A DNA stretch of 64,000 nucleotides from Drosophila miranda (GCF_003369915.1 NC_046676.1:22116001-22180000); one strand, 5' to 3'; shown: positions 8,871 to 20,655, counted from the stretch's first letter. A program made the numbers and translations. The notes: a model not told the origin generated them from the letters alone.

Positions 8871-10031
8871 TCAGATCTTCTTGCCGTAGCATACGATCAT
8901 GGGCTTTTGCTCCCACAGCAGGCCGTTGGTTTCGTCCAGGGCTGTGGCTATGACCTCCGGATCGGGCAGGTGGATAAAAGTCACGAAAGCCTGCCCCTTC
9001 ATGCGGCCCTGCTGCATCACTTTGATCTCCAGGTTCTCCGGCGTCGTGTACTGCGAGTACAGTTCGCGCAGCTGCTCTTCGCCGATGTTCTTGTGGAGGT
9101 TTTTAATGTACAACTTGTTACTGGGGTCCCCCTCATTATAGTTTTTATAGACGGGCAGCGCCTCCAGCTCTTGTCTGGACAAGCGCTTCGCTGGCTTAGC
9201 TACTGTTGGGTTGAGCGTCTGCGGTAGTTTGAGCTCAATTTTGGGAGCCGCAAAAGAAGACGCCAGGGATTCCTGCTTCGGTTTCAAATGAATAGCTTGC
9301 CTGACGGCTTGCTGCACTATTTGTCGTGCTCTCTTTAGATTCTTCTCCTTAGCAGCAATGGATGTGGACGGTTTGAGGCATTTCCTCTTGGCACGCGGCT
9401 CTGTTTCGTCGCTCTCCAACTCGCTTTCGCTCTCGCTGGGTATGATCTCTGTTTGGATGCCGACGCTATGCCGGTGGCTTTGGACGACCAGGAAGGAGGA
9501 GCGCCGTTTGAAAGGCGGCTCGAGATTCATGCGATTCATTAAATGGAGAACCTGCTGATAGAAGCGTGTGTCAGCCTGCAGGGTTTCGCCAATCCTAGCT
9601 AGAATCTCTGCGTTGATGGGGGGATAGCTATAGCGAAGATACGGAGGCGGCGGCTGCGTAAAGTCACACTGATTGTTGCAGGCATATAGCTTTTGCACGT
9701 ACTTCCTGATCTCCTTTTTGGCAGTCGCCGTGGATTCGGATGGCGGTGGCTTTGTCTGGGTGCATTTGTTGGCACGACTGCCATCGTGGGCGACACGCGG
9801 TCCAAAGGGAATCACGCAGAGCGGCTTGTCCAGTATGTCGTTTAGGCCATTCAGTTCTTCCAGCGCCTTCCGGGCCTGACCGGCATCTGCGTACTCGATC
9901 ACGGCTCGCCGACATCCGTAGGAGCTCAAGGAGCGTGGTATGATCAGCTTACACTCCCGTATCAGTTGCGCCAGCTCGTCCATGTCGCAGGGGAGCTTCT
10001 TTATCAACAATTTGCTGGTTTCCACACTCAT
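8871..10031 (-). CDS. U11/U12 snRNP 65K-like protein (RNPC3 family), two RRMs
   Basis: In the minor spliceosome the 65K protein bridges U11 and U12 snRNPs through its C-terminal RRM binding U12 snRNA. The frame is uninterrupted, 386 aa from the ATG at 10031. An in-frame ATG lies 16 codons earlier (10079), but the MSVETSKLLIKKLP start fits the family better. RRM1 spans about residues 7-80 (RNP2 LLIKKLP; degenerate RNP1 CRRAVIEY). A basic, Ser/Glu-rich linker follows. RRM2 spans about residues 300-385 with RNP2 LYIKNL and RNP1 KGQAFVTF, ending CYGKKI. A splice donor starts six bases after the stop codon, and the next exon is that of Snp, implying one transcript for both proteins. The promoter side holds Motif 1 at 10092-10102. 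Confidence 0.88.
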   Translation of the reverse strand: MSVETSKLLIKKLPCDMDELAQLIRECKLIIPRSLSSYGCRRAVIEYADAGQARKALEELNGLNDILDKPLCVIPFGPRVAHDGSRANKCTQTKPPPSESTATAKKEIRKYVQKLYACNNQCDFTQPPPPYLRYSYPPINAEILARIGETLQADTRFYQQVLHLMNRMNLEPPFKRRSSFLVVQSHRHSVGIQTEIIPSESESELESDETEPRAKRKCLKPSTSIAAKEKNLKRARQIVQQAVRQAIHLKPKQESLASSFAAPKIELKLPQTLNPTVAKPAKRLSRQELEALPVYKNYNEGDPSNKLYIKNLHKNIGEEQLRELYSQYTTPENLEIKVMQQGRMKGQAFVTFIHLPDPEVIATALDETNGLLWEQKPMIVCYGKKI

Positions 10032-10091
10032 GTTACTGGGAAAATTTAAAAATTTTGTTTGAATGCAAAATATTTGCATGTGTTTTAAAAT

Positions 10092-10102
10092 CAGTGTGAC
10101 CG
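10092..10102 (-). promoter_or_regulatory. Motif 1 element upstream of the 65K/Snp unit
   Basis: The minus strand matches YGGTCACACTR exactly, about 60 bp upstream of the 65K start codon. A second exact match lies at 10456-10466. Both are followed on the plus strand by CCCGTCTCATTTT and Motif 6-like words. Confidence 0.65.
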
Positions 10103-10275
10103 ACCCGTCTCATTTTTAAAATGTACCCAAATATACTGACGAATTCAAGTTCTTTTATACATATTTCTTGTTTTTGATCTTCCGTTGAATATTACCATCT
10201 ATATAGAATATTTACCCATGCCCACATAATTTTATACGATTGATGAATCAACTTTCTACTTAACTGTCTTATTCT
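10092..10275 (+). repeat. promoter-bearing repeat, copy 3
   Basis: Strong similarity to 587-815 in the same orientation: CAGTGTGACCG, CGTCTCATTT, ATATACTGAC-AATT-AAGTT, TTGATCTTCCGTTGAATATTA, CACATAATTTTATACGATT and TGAATCAA-TTCTACTTAACT. As with copies 1 and 2, the Motif 1/6 end faces the nearest start codon (65K). It lacks the GCTTTTATTG end of copies 1 and 2. Confidence 0.75.
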
Positions 10276-10455
10276 TGATTTGATTGGATTTCTATAGAAC
10301 GTTGAAAATGAAATTTAATAGATTGATGAAATTGACCAAATATACCATTATATACCGATATACCGTAAATATACGGTCGGTTCAAATTTTAACTCAGAAA
10401 ATACCGAAAAGTATTAAAAATACCGTAAACGGTCAGCCTGCATGTGCGCTAAAAT

Positions 10456-10560
10456 CAGTGTGACCGTGGGTACCGTTCAACCCGTCTCATTTTCAAAATA
10501 TACCATAAATAAACCGTCGAATTATTTGTATTCAAATTTCTCGATTTTGATATTCGGTTC
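10456..10560 (+). repeat. promoter-bearing repeat, copy 4 (partial tandem copy)
   Basis: Repeats the order of copy 3 in shortened form: CAGTGTGACCG, AACCCGTCTCATTTT-AAAATATACC, ACCGTCGAATT, TTCTCGATTTTGATATTCGGTT. Between copies 3 and 4 (10340-10440) are several ATATACCGTAAATATACGG-like Motif 6 words in both orientations. Confidence 0.6.
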
Positions 10561-12287
10561 AATTGTTCTTTAAAATATCTTTAAAAATTAAATTATATAC
10601 CGGTATTATTGTGCGATAAGCGAAACACTAGTGTTTTAACATGATTTTTAACATATGCTTGCGCCTAACAGCACAGTTTGGGGGACACAATGCGCGCGCT
10701 TTTTAAATGATCTCTGTAAGGGCAGGCCGGTTGTTTGGTCGATAAAGTCAAATAACAACAAGTGCATTTTTGATTGCATAAAGGAAATGTTTCCTCTTAC
10801 TTTTACTAATTGCCGTTCATATCAGATTGCCATCATATGCCGATTCACTTCAACCTGTCCTTGGGAAGACTGGCAGCCCGCAAGCGCTATCCTATTAGAG
10901 GGAATGGAAGACTAGAAAAATATACGAATCGCGTGCCTATCACTTGATGGATAATCTTCAGAGCACGTGCATTTTAAAATTAGATGTATTATCTGGGGGT
11001 CGTAGCGTTCCCGCTGCTATTTTGGATCATTACAATACGTTTTAAATTCCATTACAACAGTTTTCCATTTACCCAAATGGTCAATGCACTTTTGGCGCAC
11101 GTTCCGAGCACAATTTTTAATCAAATTGAATTCCACATGGAAAAGGCCTGACATGATCTGCTTTTTGATTTATGGAACACACACACGCAATCATGGGGCG
11201 GTTATAAAAAGATCAGCACTCAGAAGCAGATTGCATAAAATTTGCAATGATTAAATGGACAACAACAAGGAACCAGATCCGAGTGGGGCAGAGAGACAGA
11301 GAGAGGGATGGGACAGCCACACGATGCAGACACACGACACACTCTCACTTTCGTACCATATGCGGAAGCCAACTTTTTTCCCCACAGACAAAATACAAAA
11401 TTGGATGAATGAACTCTGTATGTGCCTCTGCGCGAGGGGCAGCAACTTTTGAATTCACTTTTACTTGCAGCACAAATTGAATCGACTGCGTGGCGGCTTT
11501 GCATTTTACATTCAAACTGACTTTAATGGGTTAAGCTATATTTAGAAAATTGCAAACAATTTCCAGCCAAGTGGGTGGAAAATGGCGAAACGACGAGAGT
11601 TTTGGAAGGAAATGCGTGCAGCGAAGAAAAACGATCAATACGGAAGGTAATTTAGAGCAAGGATTGTTTAATATGTAGCTGTAGGTAGCACTTACTCTGA
11701 GAGCTAGAACTAAACAATAAATTCGTGGCAGCAACTGCAGAGCAGTCCTCTTCAACGCTACGGCTGTGGTCGACTGTTCCAAACTATCCGGCTCCTGATT
11801 TATAGAAAAACACTTGGCCTGTTTTATTGTTCCCATTCTCACAGTACGAGTAGTATGTATGATTCATTTCAAAGGAAACCCTCAGATCGAGTCAGCAACG
11901 GCAACGGCAACAGGTTTCTTGACGACTGTTCGGCCTCTCTTTTTCCCATTAAATCAGACTGAGATGACAAGCCCCTTTTTACACATTTGCTTTCCACTTA
12001 ACTATTCCTCCCGCCTCCCCCTCCTTTCCCTCATCGGACAACTAAAACATCTGAGGGATGTGTGATTTACGTTCTAGCAAAACAATGGGGGAAGAGGCTC
12101 AACTGGCGTTAGTGGTGCCATTAAACACTACTGAAAACCATTTCAATTAACAACAGATTTGCCGGGGCATGCACGGGTGTACGTGTACGTGTACGATTAT
12201 GGCTGCCTGATTGCAGGCAGAGTCATGATTCGTTCACCGAATGTACCGCGTGCTCGAGCACAATAGACCTGGTAGCCAAACAAAAGG

Positions 12288-12295
12288 TATAAATA
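12288..12295 (+). promoter_or_regulatory. possible TATA box (TATAAATA)
   Basis: A canonical TATAAATA lies 67 bp before an ATG (12355, AAATGGG context) that opens a 42-codon ORF. Either could be chance in AT-rich DNA; no initiator was found at the expected distance. Confidence 0.2.
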
Positions 12296-13872
12296 ACAGG
12301 GGGATTTCCAGCGAATTCCAGGCGGCCGGATCGGATCTGTCGCAGAATATCTAAATGGGAAGAGCTCTAGCCCAAAGGCAAATCAAAGTTCGGAATGCAA
12401 TGACAATCATCACGTGCTGGAGTACAAATACTACGAGTACGAACGACTATGCAAGCCAATTGACTTTCCCTTGGGCTTGCTAATTGCCACTTGCAGATCT
12501 ATTTATTTATGGATGATTACAATCAAGGTCCTGGAATGCATAATAAATGGGGGTCCAGCAGGGTTCCGTCCCAGGGGCACTCGGACTCAGAATTATTACA
12601 ATTGATAGAAATTAGTGGAATTGTGGACGGAACTGAAGAAAGGGGAACTGGGGATGGGCCTGCGAGAAATTATATATATTTATTGCGCATACGCCGCGTG
12701 CAGCGTGCCGCGCGTGCATGAAATTTCTCTGGGAAGGCCGAAAAATGTCTGACGACGACCTTCTCGCTCCACCACCTTGCACTGCGCTACCCTGCCTGTA
12801 CCACAGTCCCTTCCCACTGCCGCTGTTGGTAGAATTGCATGCATTTATTGCATTTGTGTACGAATGTGAGAGTATAGGACCGTACCCTTCACTTCACTTC
12901 ACTTTACTTCATTTCGTTTCATTCAGTTGTTCATGTGGACTCGTATGGGTGTACCTACAATATGTTTGGTATATTGTAGGTATAGGTTCGTGCTATTCGT
13001 TCACCTTGATGTATTTGTATTTGTTTTTGTATTTGTATCTGCATCTGTGAGTTTTGTGTACGCCATGCTCTTGACTTTGGATAAGTTTGGTAAAAACTGC
13101 TTTCAGCCGGATTTCCCGCATTCTCTAACCATCAGAAAACCAGACATTGAATTGCGCAAAGCGTTCATTGGTCAACTTTCTGTGGTGGAGACTTTGTACA
13201 CCATCAGAATACTCTACAATCGATCCAACCGAAGATCAATACTCTGGAAAGGTTATAAATGGTCTCTAAAATCAAGTTATCTATACGGATGATTAAGTGG
13301 GAATTTGCACATGAATTTCTGGCACAAAGCGTATGCCACCTCATCTTCGTTGCGGCTTCTGTTTGTCCATAGAATTCGTCTGTTTGATCTTTAATTTGTG
13401 CGCAGCAGTAAATTTACTGCTCTGTATATGATTTTGGATACCCATTGTTGGAATAAATAATCTATAAAATGTGCAAAAACAATAAATTTCAATCAAACGA
13501 GTTCCTACTGCTGCTGCTGCTATAGTAGCAGGGGACTATGACACAATCGAGGAAGTTCTCACAGATATATTTATCATCTATTATTAGCTCCCGCTGTAAT
13601 GGGGAACTATTGTTCAAATGTGATTGCTTTGCAATTGCAAATAGTTTCTGTATTCAATATGCATATGTGTCTCGCTTCTGACATTATCTGGCATTACTTT
13701 TAATCAGTTTGAGACGACTGGTTTCCCTATAGCGAAACTACATAAATGCTACCGCATACCGCACGATTCTGGAACCTACCTTTCGAAAACTGTGTTGTCC
13801 ATCCATGAGAGCCAGCACTGTATCTCAAGTGTTTCCCAGTAGTACTTACAATGTTTGCATCGGTCGTTGGAA

Positions 13873-13922
13873 GGGGTCCGGGTACGGGTGGGGGTAGGAG
13901 GGTAGGAGGGTAGGGATAGGGG
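13873..13922 (+). repeat. G-rich GGTAGGAG repeat with G-quadruplex potential
   Basis: Tandem GGGTAGGA units preceded by GGGG and GGGTG give more than four runs of three or more Gs within 50 bases. Confidence 0.6.
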
Positions 13923-14699
13923 TATGTATGTTAGGCTGGTTTGTTTGCGGGCTATTCAAACTGGTTTGCACGAGATACGATGTTCAGAATACGAGAGGGA
14001 GAACAGAACGAACCACCACTGTGACATGTTCGAGGATTGCGCAATCCGCTATCGGTTGTGTATGTACTCACGAGTGCAGGGCCAAGACCTCCCATTGATC
14101 GATCAAGTGCATTGCGGACTATGGTCTGTCGCAAAGAAGGAGGTTGAAAGAACTCTGTGGCGGCGTATCTTATCGATGGATCAGCGATCTACTCCAAGAC
14201 AGGAATGCGAAACGAATCGCAATACGACTTATCTCTGGCTCGAGTGACAAATCAAAACTGACAATAAAATGTGGGATTATGAAGCACCAAATATTAACTG
14301 ATTGAAAGCTCTTATTTTATCGCTTGGAATTTTCTTGTTTGTGCTCACAGTATAACAGATACAATAAAAACAACAGTGACAACAAAAACAACAACAAAAA
14401 CGAAGAGATTCCATTTATAGAAATACTACTACGCATTTCAATTAATAAAATAGTCATAATTAAATTAAAGCCCAAGCCCCAGGCCGCAGGCCCTGGCTAC
14501 TGCACGAGTCGTATAACAATAAGATCTTCCATATGCCCGACGATTACCTATACAGAGAAAGGTTATAAGCAAGTACATATATACGCGTAAGATTATGCAT
14601 AGTACATAGTGATGCTATTTATACAGTAACTCGAGACCATGCCATCATATAGATTACAAGCTTTATCAATCCAGCAGCAGCATCCCAAGCCGTATTACC

Positions 14700-14755
14700 C
14701 TTACATACCTATGTACATATACATATATGTACATATGTATGGGATGTATGGCCTT
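14700..14755. repeat. TACATATG-type alternating palindromic repeat
   Basis: Several overlapping copies of ATGTACATATG in both orientations make this stretch nearly self-complementary. Similar clusters recur at about 16501-16560 and 22870-22910. Confidence 0.5.
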
Positions 14756-16587
14756 TTGAAAAGTTTCATTGTGTTACCCGCACTCGTATGGATGTACATA
14801 TGTACATAAAAAAGTTTCCATTCCGTTCCTCTGTCTATATCTGTGTTCTCGGTATACTATATACTATATTATGCATATGGCATGTACAGGCCCCAACCAG
14901 CAGCAGGTCAGGCGAGGACATATTGGGGCCATCCAGTCAGTCATCGTCATCCAGCTAGAGATACAGATACAGATATGTACATCTTTTGTAGATACAATCC
15001 GCCGCCGACTGCCTGCCACTGCACTTTTACAGCTTCCAATGCAATGTTGTTCTGTGCTCTAGGCTCTGGGCTCTGTGCCTGCCCTGAAAATGTCATTTGT
15101 CACTGTTTAGAGAAGCTGCAGTTCAGAGTTGAGACTCGTTCTTAGCTCCAATTACACTCAATTACGAATGGGGCCTAGGAGTTGCTATTTTTGGACTGGG
15201 CAGAACTTCAACGCATCCCTTAATTGGTACTGGCAGGGGAGGTCGTCCCTCAACGTTGAATGAGTCAATGGGAAAAGAGAAGCAATGGGAAGCGGTAGCC
15301 ATGCAGTGGGGCTTTGGGGCTATGGCTATGGGCCAATACAAAGATACAAATCAGTATCAAAAGTGAATCGCGCTAATAAAGCGTGAAATGGAAGGGGGCC
15401 ACCAGCCATATAAACCGCCTTGAACCAGCTCTAACCCAATTCGCAATCAAATGACTTCAGACATTTGCTCTCCCTTTTTATTCATGCTTCTGTAATCTGA
15501 ATGTGTGTGCAATCTGTACAGTGAGTGCTGCCTGAGAGATGTTCCGTATTCCAGGTTGGATCATCAGAGGAGAGTGTATGGAGTCCTTAGCGGAATGACT
15601 TTGTAGCACCAATATCTGAAACCGTATCTCTGTCTCTCTCTTTCTGATGAGCTGGAACATCAAGTCTCCCCTCAAACGAGCTTTCACTGTTTTTATATGT
15701 ACTTCTATGTGGCGCTAACGCTTGGAGCACGAGGCCAATCATTCAGCAGGGCAGGCCATCAATCAACTGATCAGAGACTCAACGCCTTTGCGGCGGTGTT
15801 TGTTTACTCGGTGCGCGGAGGTGCAGCGTACGTGTAAACAACATAAATATCAGCCGGAATCAACGATGAATGAATAATCCGCCAGCCCACCCGTCTCGTC
15901 GCTACTAACAGTCGAAACAAAACCCGATTCATTCGCATTTGTTATTGTTTGTGGCAATTGTAAGGAAAATCAACAAGTAATCGGCACGAGTTGGGGTTAT
16001 CATTACAATTGCATCTGCTCCTTCGAAATATCGCAATTACGGGGGAGTATTTTTTAGCAAACAATTGGATTACGTTTCAGGGTCGGGTGAGTGCATTGAC
16101 CAAATGACGAACAATAACATCAACAGTCAGCCACTAAAGAGGGAACAAATATTTGAGCTAAAGTTATTACATGCTTTAAGTAATTGTTTGACTAAGGAAC
16201 AACAGAACCAGAGAACTGAAAAACAGGGGCGGACTTCCATCCAAATAAGTATCAAGTACATTGAACCAGAAATGGATTAAGGTCCAAATTCAGGAAGAAT
16301 AATGATACTGATGGAGTAAGAGCATTTGCGAGACCGCGTTGTATGTACTCTGGGCACCCCTCATGGCTATCACTCCGCTCCTGGTTGAGGGAGTAACTCA
16401 CGTAATTATACCCCGTTAAGTGGAAACGCAAGGAGAGTAGGTGCAATTTTAACGGTGCTATTTCGAATTTTCGGAGCCGGTTTCAGTTTTATCGTTTAAA
16501 TACATACATATGTATATCAACCATATATGTATATAGACATACCTATGTACAGGTATATCATATATGGGCATATATTTAAGAACTCAC

Positions 16588-16610
16588 CTTGCCAGTTTTA
16601 TCAAGGCCAT
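16588..16610 (-). CDS. orphan first coding exon (MALIKLA...), gene unknown
   Basis: On the minus strand, ATG at 16610 in the context CAAAGATGG is followed by seven codons (MALIKLA plus AG) and then an ideal donor, GTGAGTT, at 16587. Upstream (16611 to about 16980) the strand looks like a typical long fly 5' UTR: CTG/CTC-rich, with few ATGs. I could not find the following exon in the window with confidence, so the gene cannot be named. It is divergent from the RSPH14-like gene at 17508. It could instead be the end of a non-coding first exon. Confidence 0.4.
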
Positions 16611-17507
16611 CTTTGTTGTCGATTGGAATTGAATGATTTTTCGAAAAAGGTATAAATTATTTCTATCAAAAATTCGTATTTTTTTTTGATTTTTTTTTGG
16701 CAGTGCAGCAAGTAACGGTAACTAGGCAGGCGTAGGGGAGGGCGGGGATGGCGAAGTCGGCGACGGAGAGCAGAGCGCAATTTCTTTTGTTGTCTGCTCC
16801 AGCACACAGACACAATCACAAACACACGGGCAGGATGACAGGCAAAAAACACGCGAAAGCACAGGAACAGTTAGAATGGGAGAGAGGCACCGGCACGAAA
16901 GCAACGGCAGCAGCGGCAGCAGCAGCAAAAAAAATAACACTAATAAAACCCGGAGCAATTCGCTTTTTGTTAATTATTTAACGCGTTTGTTTACATTTTT
17001 GACTGCCAATGGAATTAAATATTGCTTTCAAAGACAACTTTAAACAGAGTGCACGAAAGAGCATTGAATTAACTGCAGTTTATTGCACATGGTAGACATT
17101 CACTTTCTAGATTTTCGCAAGCTCTGCGCCAATTACATGTCCATTCGAATGTTAACTTTTAGCGAATCTGTTGTGTCCAATTTGTTTATCACGCGCGCAG
17201 CAACCGCTCAGGAAAATTTGAGTTTGAGATATTGGTTGAAAGATTGCAAAGAAAGAGAAAGAACGCGCCGACGAAAGCTGAGATAACCAGCTGTTCAAGA
17301 GCTTTTCGAGACGACGTGTGGCAGCACCTTGGCTAGCTTAATGTGACAGTCTGGCACCCTTTTTGCCGCCCAACTGTTGTTTGAAATTCAAAACAAATTT
17401 TTGTCACTTGCAAAACATTTCTTTTGTAGAAAAACAACTCGCTTTGTGTATATTTTATAACATTTAATATAATTTACCTTAAGGAAAACAAAATTGTATT
17501 GGACATC
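16611..17507. other. divergent promoter and 5' UTR region
   Basis: Holds the presumed minus-strand 5' UTR (16611 to about 16980, with a GCAGCAGC-type run at 16905-16930) and the short upstream region of the RSPH14-like gene. No TATA box or exact Motif 1 was found. The ORFs here look like chance. Confidence 0.5.
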
Positions 17508-19006
17508 ATGTGGGAGCAGCTGGAAAGATATCGCAATCACTTTTTGCAACTCGAAGTCAAAGATGTCCTCAAGCCCAGCTCCATCAACTGCCAGCAGAAT
17601 ACGGGTAAGTCGGGGAATGGATATATTTTGGAGCTTGATTTTCACGAAAAAAAACCACCATAGAATGGAAAGAGGCCATGGAAAAACGTGACAAGTGCAA
17701 ATGCTATTCACACGGTTGCGCACCGAGCTCCCCGTACTTCGAGGATCGGGCACAGCTGGCCTACGGGTGGTTTGCTTTGCCCAAATTGATGAAAGAAATG
17801 GACAGTGATATGCGGCTGACCCATTGGAAGGCTATTGTTTCGTTGACAGAGTTCCTTTTAAATCCGTTGAATGCTGAAAGAGCCATCATTGAAATGGACA
17901 TTGTGAGAAAGTGGGTGGACAGAGGCTGCTTCGGGGAAATGGAATATCTGTATTCTTGTTTTTCCGTTTTAACAGGGTGAAGAATGCCTTTATGAGGATG
18001 AGATTGAAGATCTACAAAGAAGAGCACCGTGAAGTGGAAACATATCTAAAGATTTTCAGTGAGTGCAGTCTGGACTATAAAATCACATCAGTTCTTTAAG
18101 TATTAAATATGTTCTTCCCTTTTTAAGACATTCTATCTCGCAGTTTGAATGGCGCCGAGAATATTGCTAATCGGAAATGTCTGAGAGTTGAGTTTTACAA
18201 AATCATAAAGAGTCGAGTGCCACTCCAAGAGGATATGGCCGCTGAAATCTTACGCAATTTGACAGGCAAACCAAAGGGTAATTCAATCGATTGATAGTTA
18301 ACCTTAATCGTTGAACTCTAAACAATATTATTCTCCAATACCAGTTCTAGGAATCGTAATGGAGGACCCCGATAACTTGGCCTCAGCGGTTTCCATCTTC
18401 CTGCAGGACCGCTGCCAGCCTTTATATCCACGGCATCTCTGGCACCATCTCTGCCACATGCTGGAGCTTGACCCCGAGCGCGGAATCGAGCTCGGTTTGT
18501 TTGAGTTCTTGCACTCGCGGATCCAGAGTCGCCTGCCTTTCTATTGGTGCATGGCCACCAAGGCCTTCGCTCTGCTCCTCCGCTGTCCAGAGGGTCAGCG
18601 CCGCTTCGATGCTGTTGATGGGGTGAAGCTGCTGTTCGAAGTCTTTCAGGAGATCGAGACCGACCCCAAGAAAATGCTGCCCCGCCAGAAGGTTATGAGC
18701 TGGGAGTTCGTGGTCCTGGCCCTCCTCAACGGCCTCCATAGCAAGCGCGCTCTTTGGCGTAGCCGGGAGTTCACGCCGCTGCCCTGCTATGTGGGTCGCT
18801 TGATGTCCACCGAGACCAATCCCCGCCTGCAGGTGTACTGCCTGAAGGCGCTGCGGGAGCTGGGCGTGATGCCGTGCATCAAGCGCTACATCATCGGCAA
18901 CTGGCTGGAGGATGTGCGTCAACTCTTCTGCCTGGATGCGGATGCCGAGTGTGCCCGGGATGCTTTGCTTGACTGGCTGCGTCGCGATATAGCTGATAGC
19001 AGTTAA
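17508..19006 (+). CDS. RSPH14-like armadillo-type protein (5 exons)
   Basis: Resembles radial spoke head 14 homologue (RTDR1), an ARM/HEAT-repeat protein of cilia and sperm flagella. Inferred exons are 17508-17604, 17664-17910, 17976-18058, 18128-18277 and 18345-19006, all GT-AG, giving 412 aa. Residues about 55-115 (QLAYGWFALPKLMKE, KAIVSLTEFL, AERAIIEMDIV) match the RSPH14 start (AYGCRALSKL, KALVALCDL, YEAINIGCL). Later helices ATKAFALLLRCPEGQRR match its ATKALTMLAEAPEGRKA. The rest is helical and diverged, so family membership is good but ortholog status is not certain. The start is the first Met of the exon. Exon 2 ends at AA|GTGGGT and exon 3 resumes G|GTGAAG, which removes an in-frame stop. 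Expression is likely in testis, by inference from the family. Confidence 0.78.
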
Positions 19007-20655
19007 TTCTCCTCCACAGCCGTCCACCCACACACGTGAATTATTTATTTTAGGTTTCAATCGTCCATTCATTTAGTCATTTGAAATTCCACTGCAAGGG
19101 AAACATCGCAGCCGCATTTGCACCCTTAAATATTTCCCCTCTTTGAAAACCGTTTAGATAAACTATAACCGTTTCGTACTACCCCTGCTGTCCCAAAGAT
19201 ACATATTTCCCAAACCGGTTAAGAGAGAACGCGGCAGGAAGAGAGCAACACAGCAGCACACAACCAGAGTACAACAGAGAGGTTATGCCAGCTGTTTTCT
19301 TATCAAGCGGGAAAATCAAACTTGAGCAACATTTTCGTTCTCAGAACACAATTGAATAACTGCATTGAAAATTGAATAATAATTTCTCTAAAGAAGCACA
19401 AATATAGCATATGTACATATTCCTTTTTCTTAACCTTCTCCAATGATAATATCCTTCTGCCAGTCAACCGTCAGCTTCCTGCAGTTTCCGTGCTCTAAAT
19501 AAATGCACAACTGCGGGGGGAGGTGGAAACTTTTCCAATTTCCGATGCCTGTGCATCCCCCAACAATAATGAGCAGTGACACTGCAAGGACTGTGCCAGG
19601 ACGTCCACACCACAACAACTGTCCGGAGCTGGTCAGTGGCCACAGTGGCCACAGTGGCGTCCGCGGCAACCGCAGTTTGCGGTTCTGGCCAGGCCTTCCA
19701 TCTACATATAAAATAATCCCCTTTTTTTTCCTTATTATTATTTTTCTGCGGTGACAAACTTGGCAACGAGTTGCGACTTCTTTTTTAATTTATTTGGATT
19801 GGCAGAGAAAAGAGAGTCTAAAGTGGTCTCCTGGTCTCCCACATTCCACATTCAATCGGCAAGTTTTGTGCCCTGTCATCGGAAGACGGTTCGTATTCGC
19901 TTCGCTTCTTCTTGGTAGCAATTTTCCAAAGTCTCCGAAGTCCCTGGAGACCGGACCGGACCGAACCGGAGCGGACTCTTTTGTGAACTTTTTAATTACC
20001 GCTGCGAGTTTCCCTTGTTTTCTTTTTCTGCTTTCAGCTTTTTTCCCCATTTTTCAAGTTGTTTATGAAATATTTTATGGAAATTATGCAAAACTTGTTT
20101 ACCAGACTTCATATTCAACATTCGCAGCGCTCTGCTCTCCATCAGCCATCAGCCATGGCCCATGAGCCATTTGGCGCCTTCTAACAAAGTTCTTCTTACT
20201 TTTTGCCACTCAAATTAATTGCATAACAAATTATGTTGATGAAGTGCAAGAATGTTGGGGAATATCTAAATAAAAGTTCCCTGGGCGGGTCTCTTTTGGG
20301 TAATAGAAATAGTTGGTCCGTTCGCGATTTTCAAAAAATGGTACTCTCAGACCTTTAAATGGGGAAAATACCATGGGTTGGGGGAGCGTAATGGTTGGCA
20401 GAACCTTGAATAGAACTGAGGTCAAGAGGTCACGGTATTTCGCAAGGCTATTCAGCCTACTGAACATCATCCAGGATTCGGGACCTAGAACTAGTTCATT
20501 CTTAACGAAAAGCAAGCCCCCACTGTCCATCCCTAATGTGAGACCATCACGCTGCTCATCAGTGGATCATTAACCAACCTAATGACAGCAATTATTCCAC
20601 ACCAGTCCCAAAGGATCCGGGGTTTTGCGGGCCAGTTCGGTGTCCAACTTCATCG
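19007..20655. other. intergenic region, RSPH14-like to gustatory-receptor-like gene
   Basis: About 1.65 kb, mostly AT-rich with a T-rich and GC-mixed middle at 19500-20000. Open frames occur on both strands there but show no protein-like composition. A GGCCACAGT duplication lies at 19638-19656. No promoter element was recognised. Confidence 0.5.

Larger units (their letters stand above)
10640..16587. other. long non-coding interval (intergenic or intron of the minus-strand gene at 16.6 kb)
   Basis: About 6 kb without a recognisable gene. It contains TATA-like words at 11203-11210 and 12288-12295, a G-rich run at 13873-13922, a TACATATG-rich cluster at 14700-14755, and moderately conserved-looking blocks I cannot assign. 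Because an apparent first coding exon on the minus strand ends at 16588 with a perfect donor, much of this interval may be its first intron. Confidence 0.5.

Noticed and set aside
10655..10915. 86-codon plus-strand ORF
   Set aside because: No recognisable motif and unremarkable composition; likely chance in moderately AT-rich DNA.
13952..14134. Minus-strand ORF with a GTGAGT donor-like word near 14070, considered as the next exon of the 16.6-kb gene
   Set aside because: The joined frame meets a stop soon, and acceptor quality is weak; not supportable without RNA.
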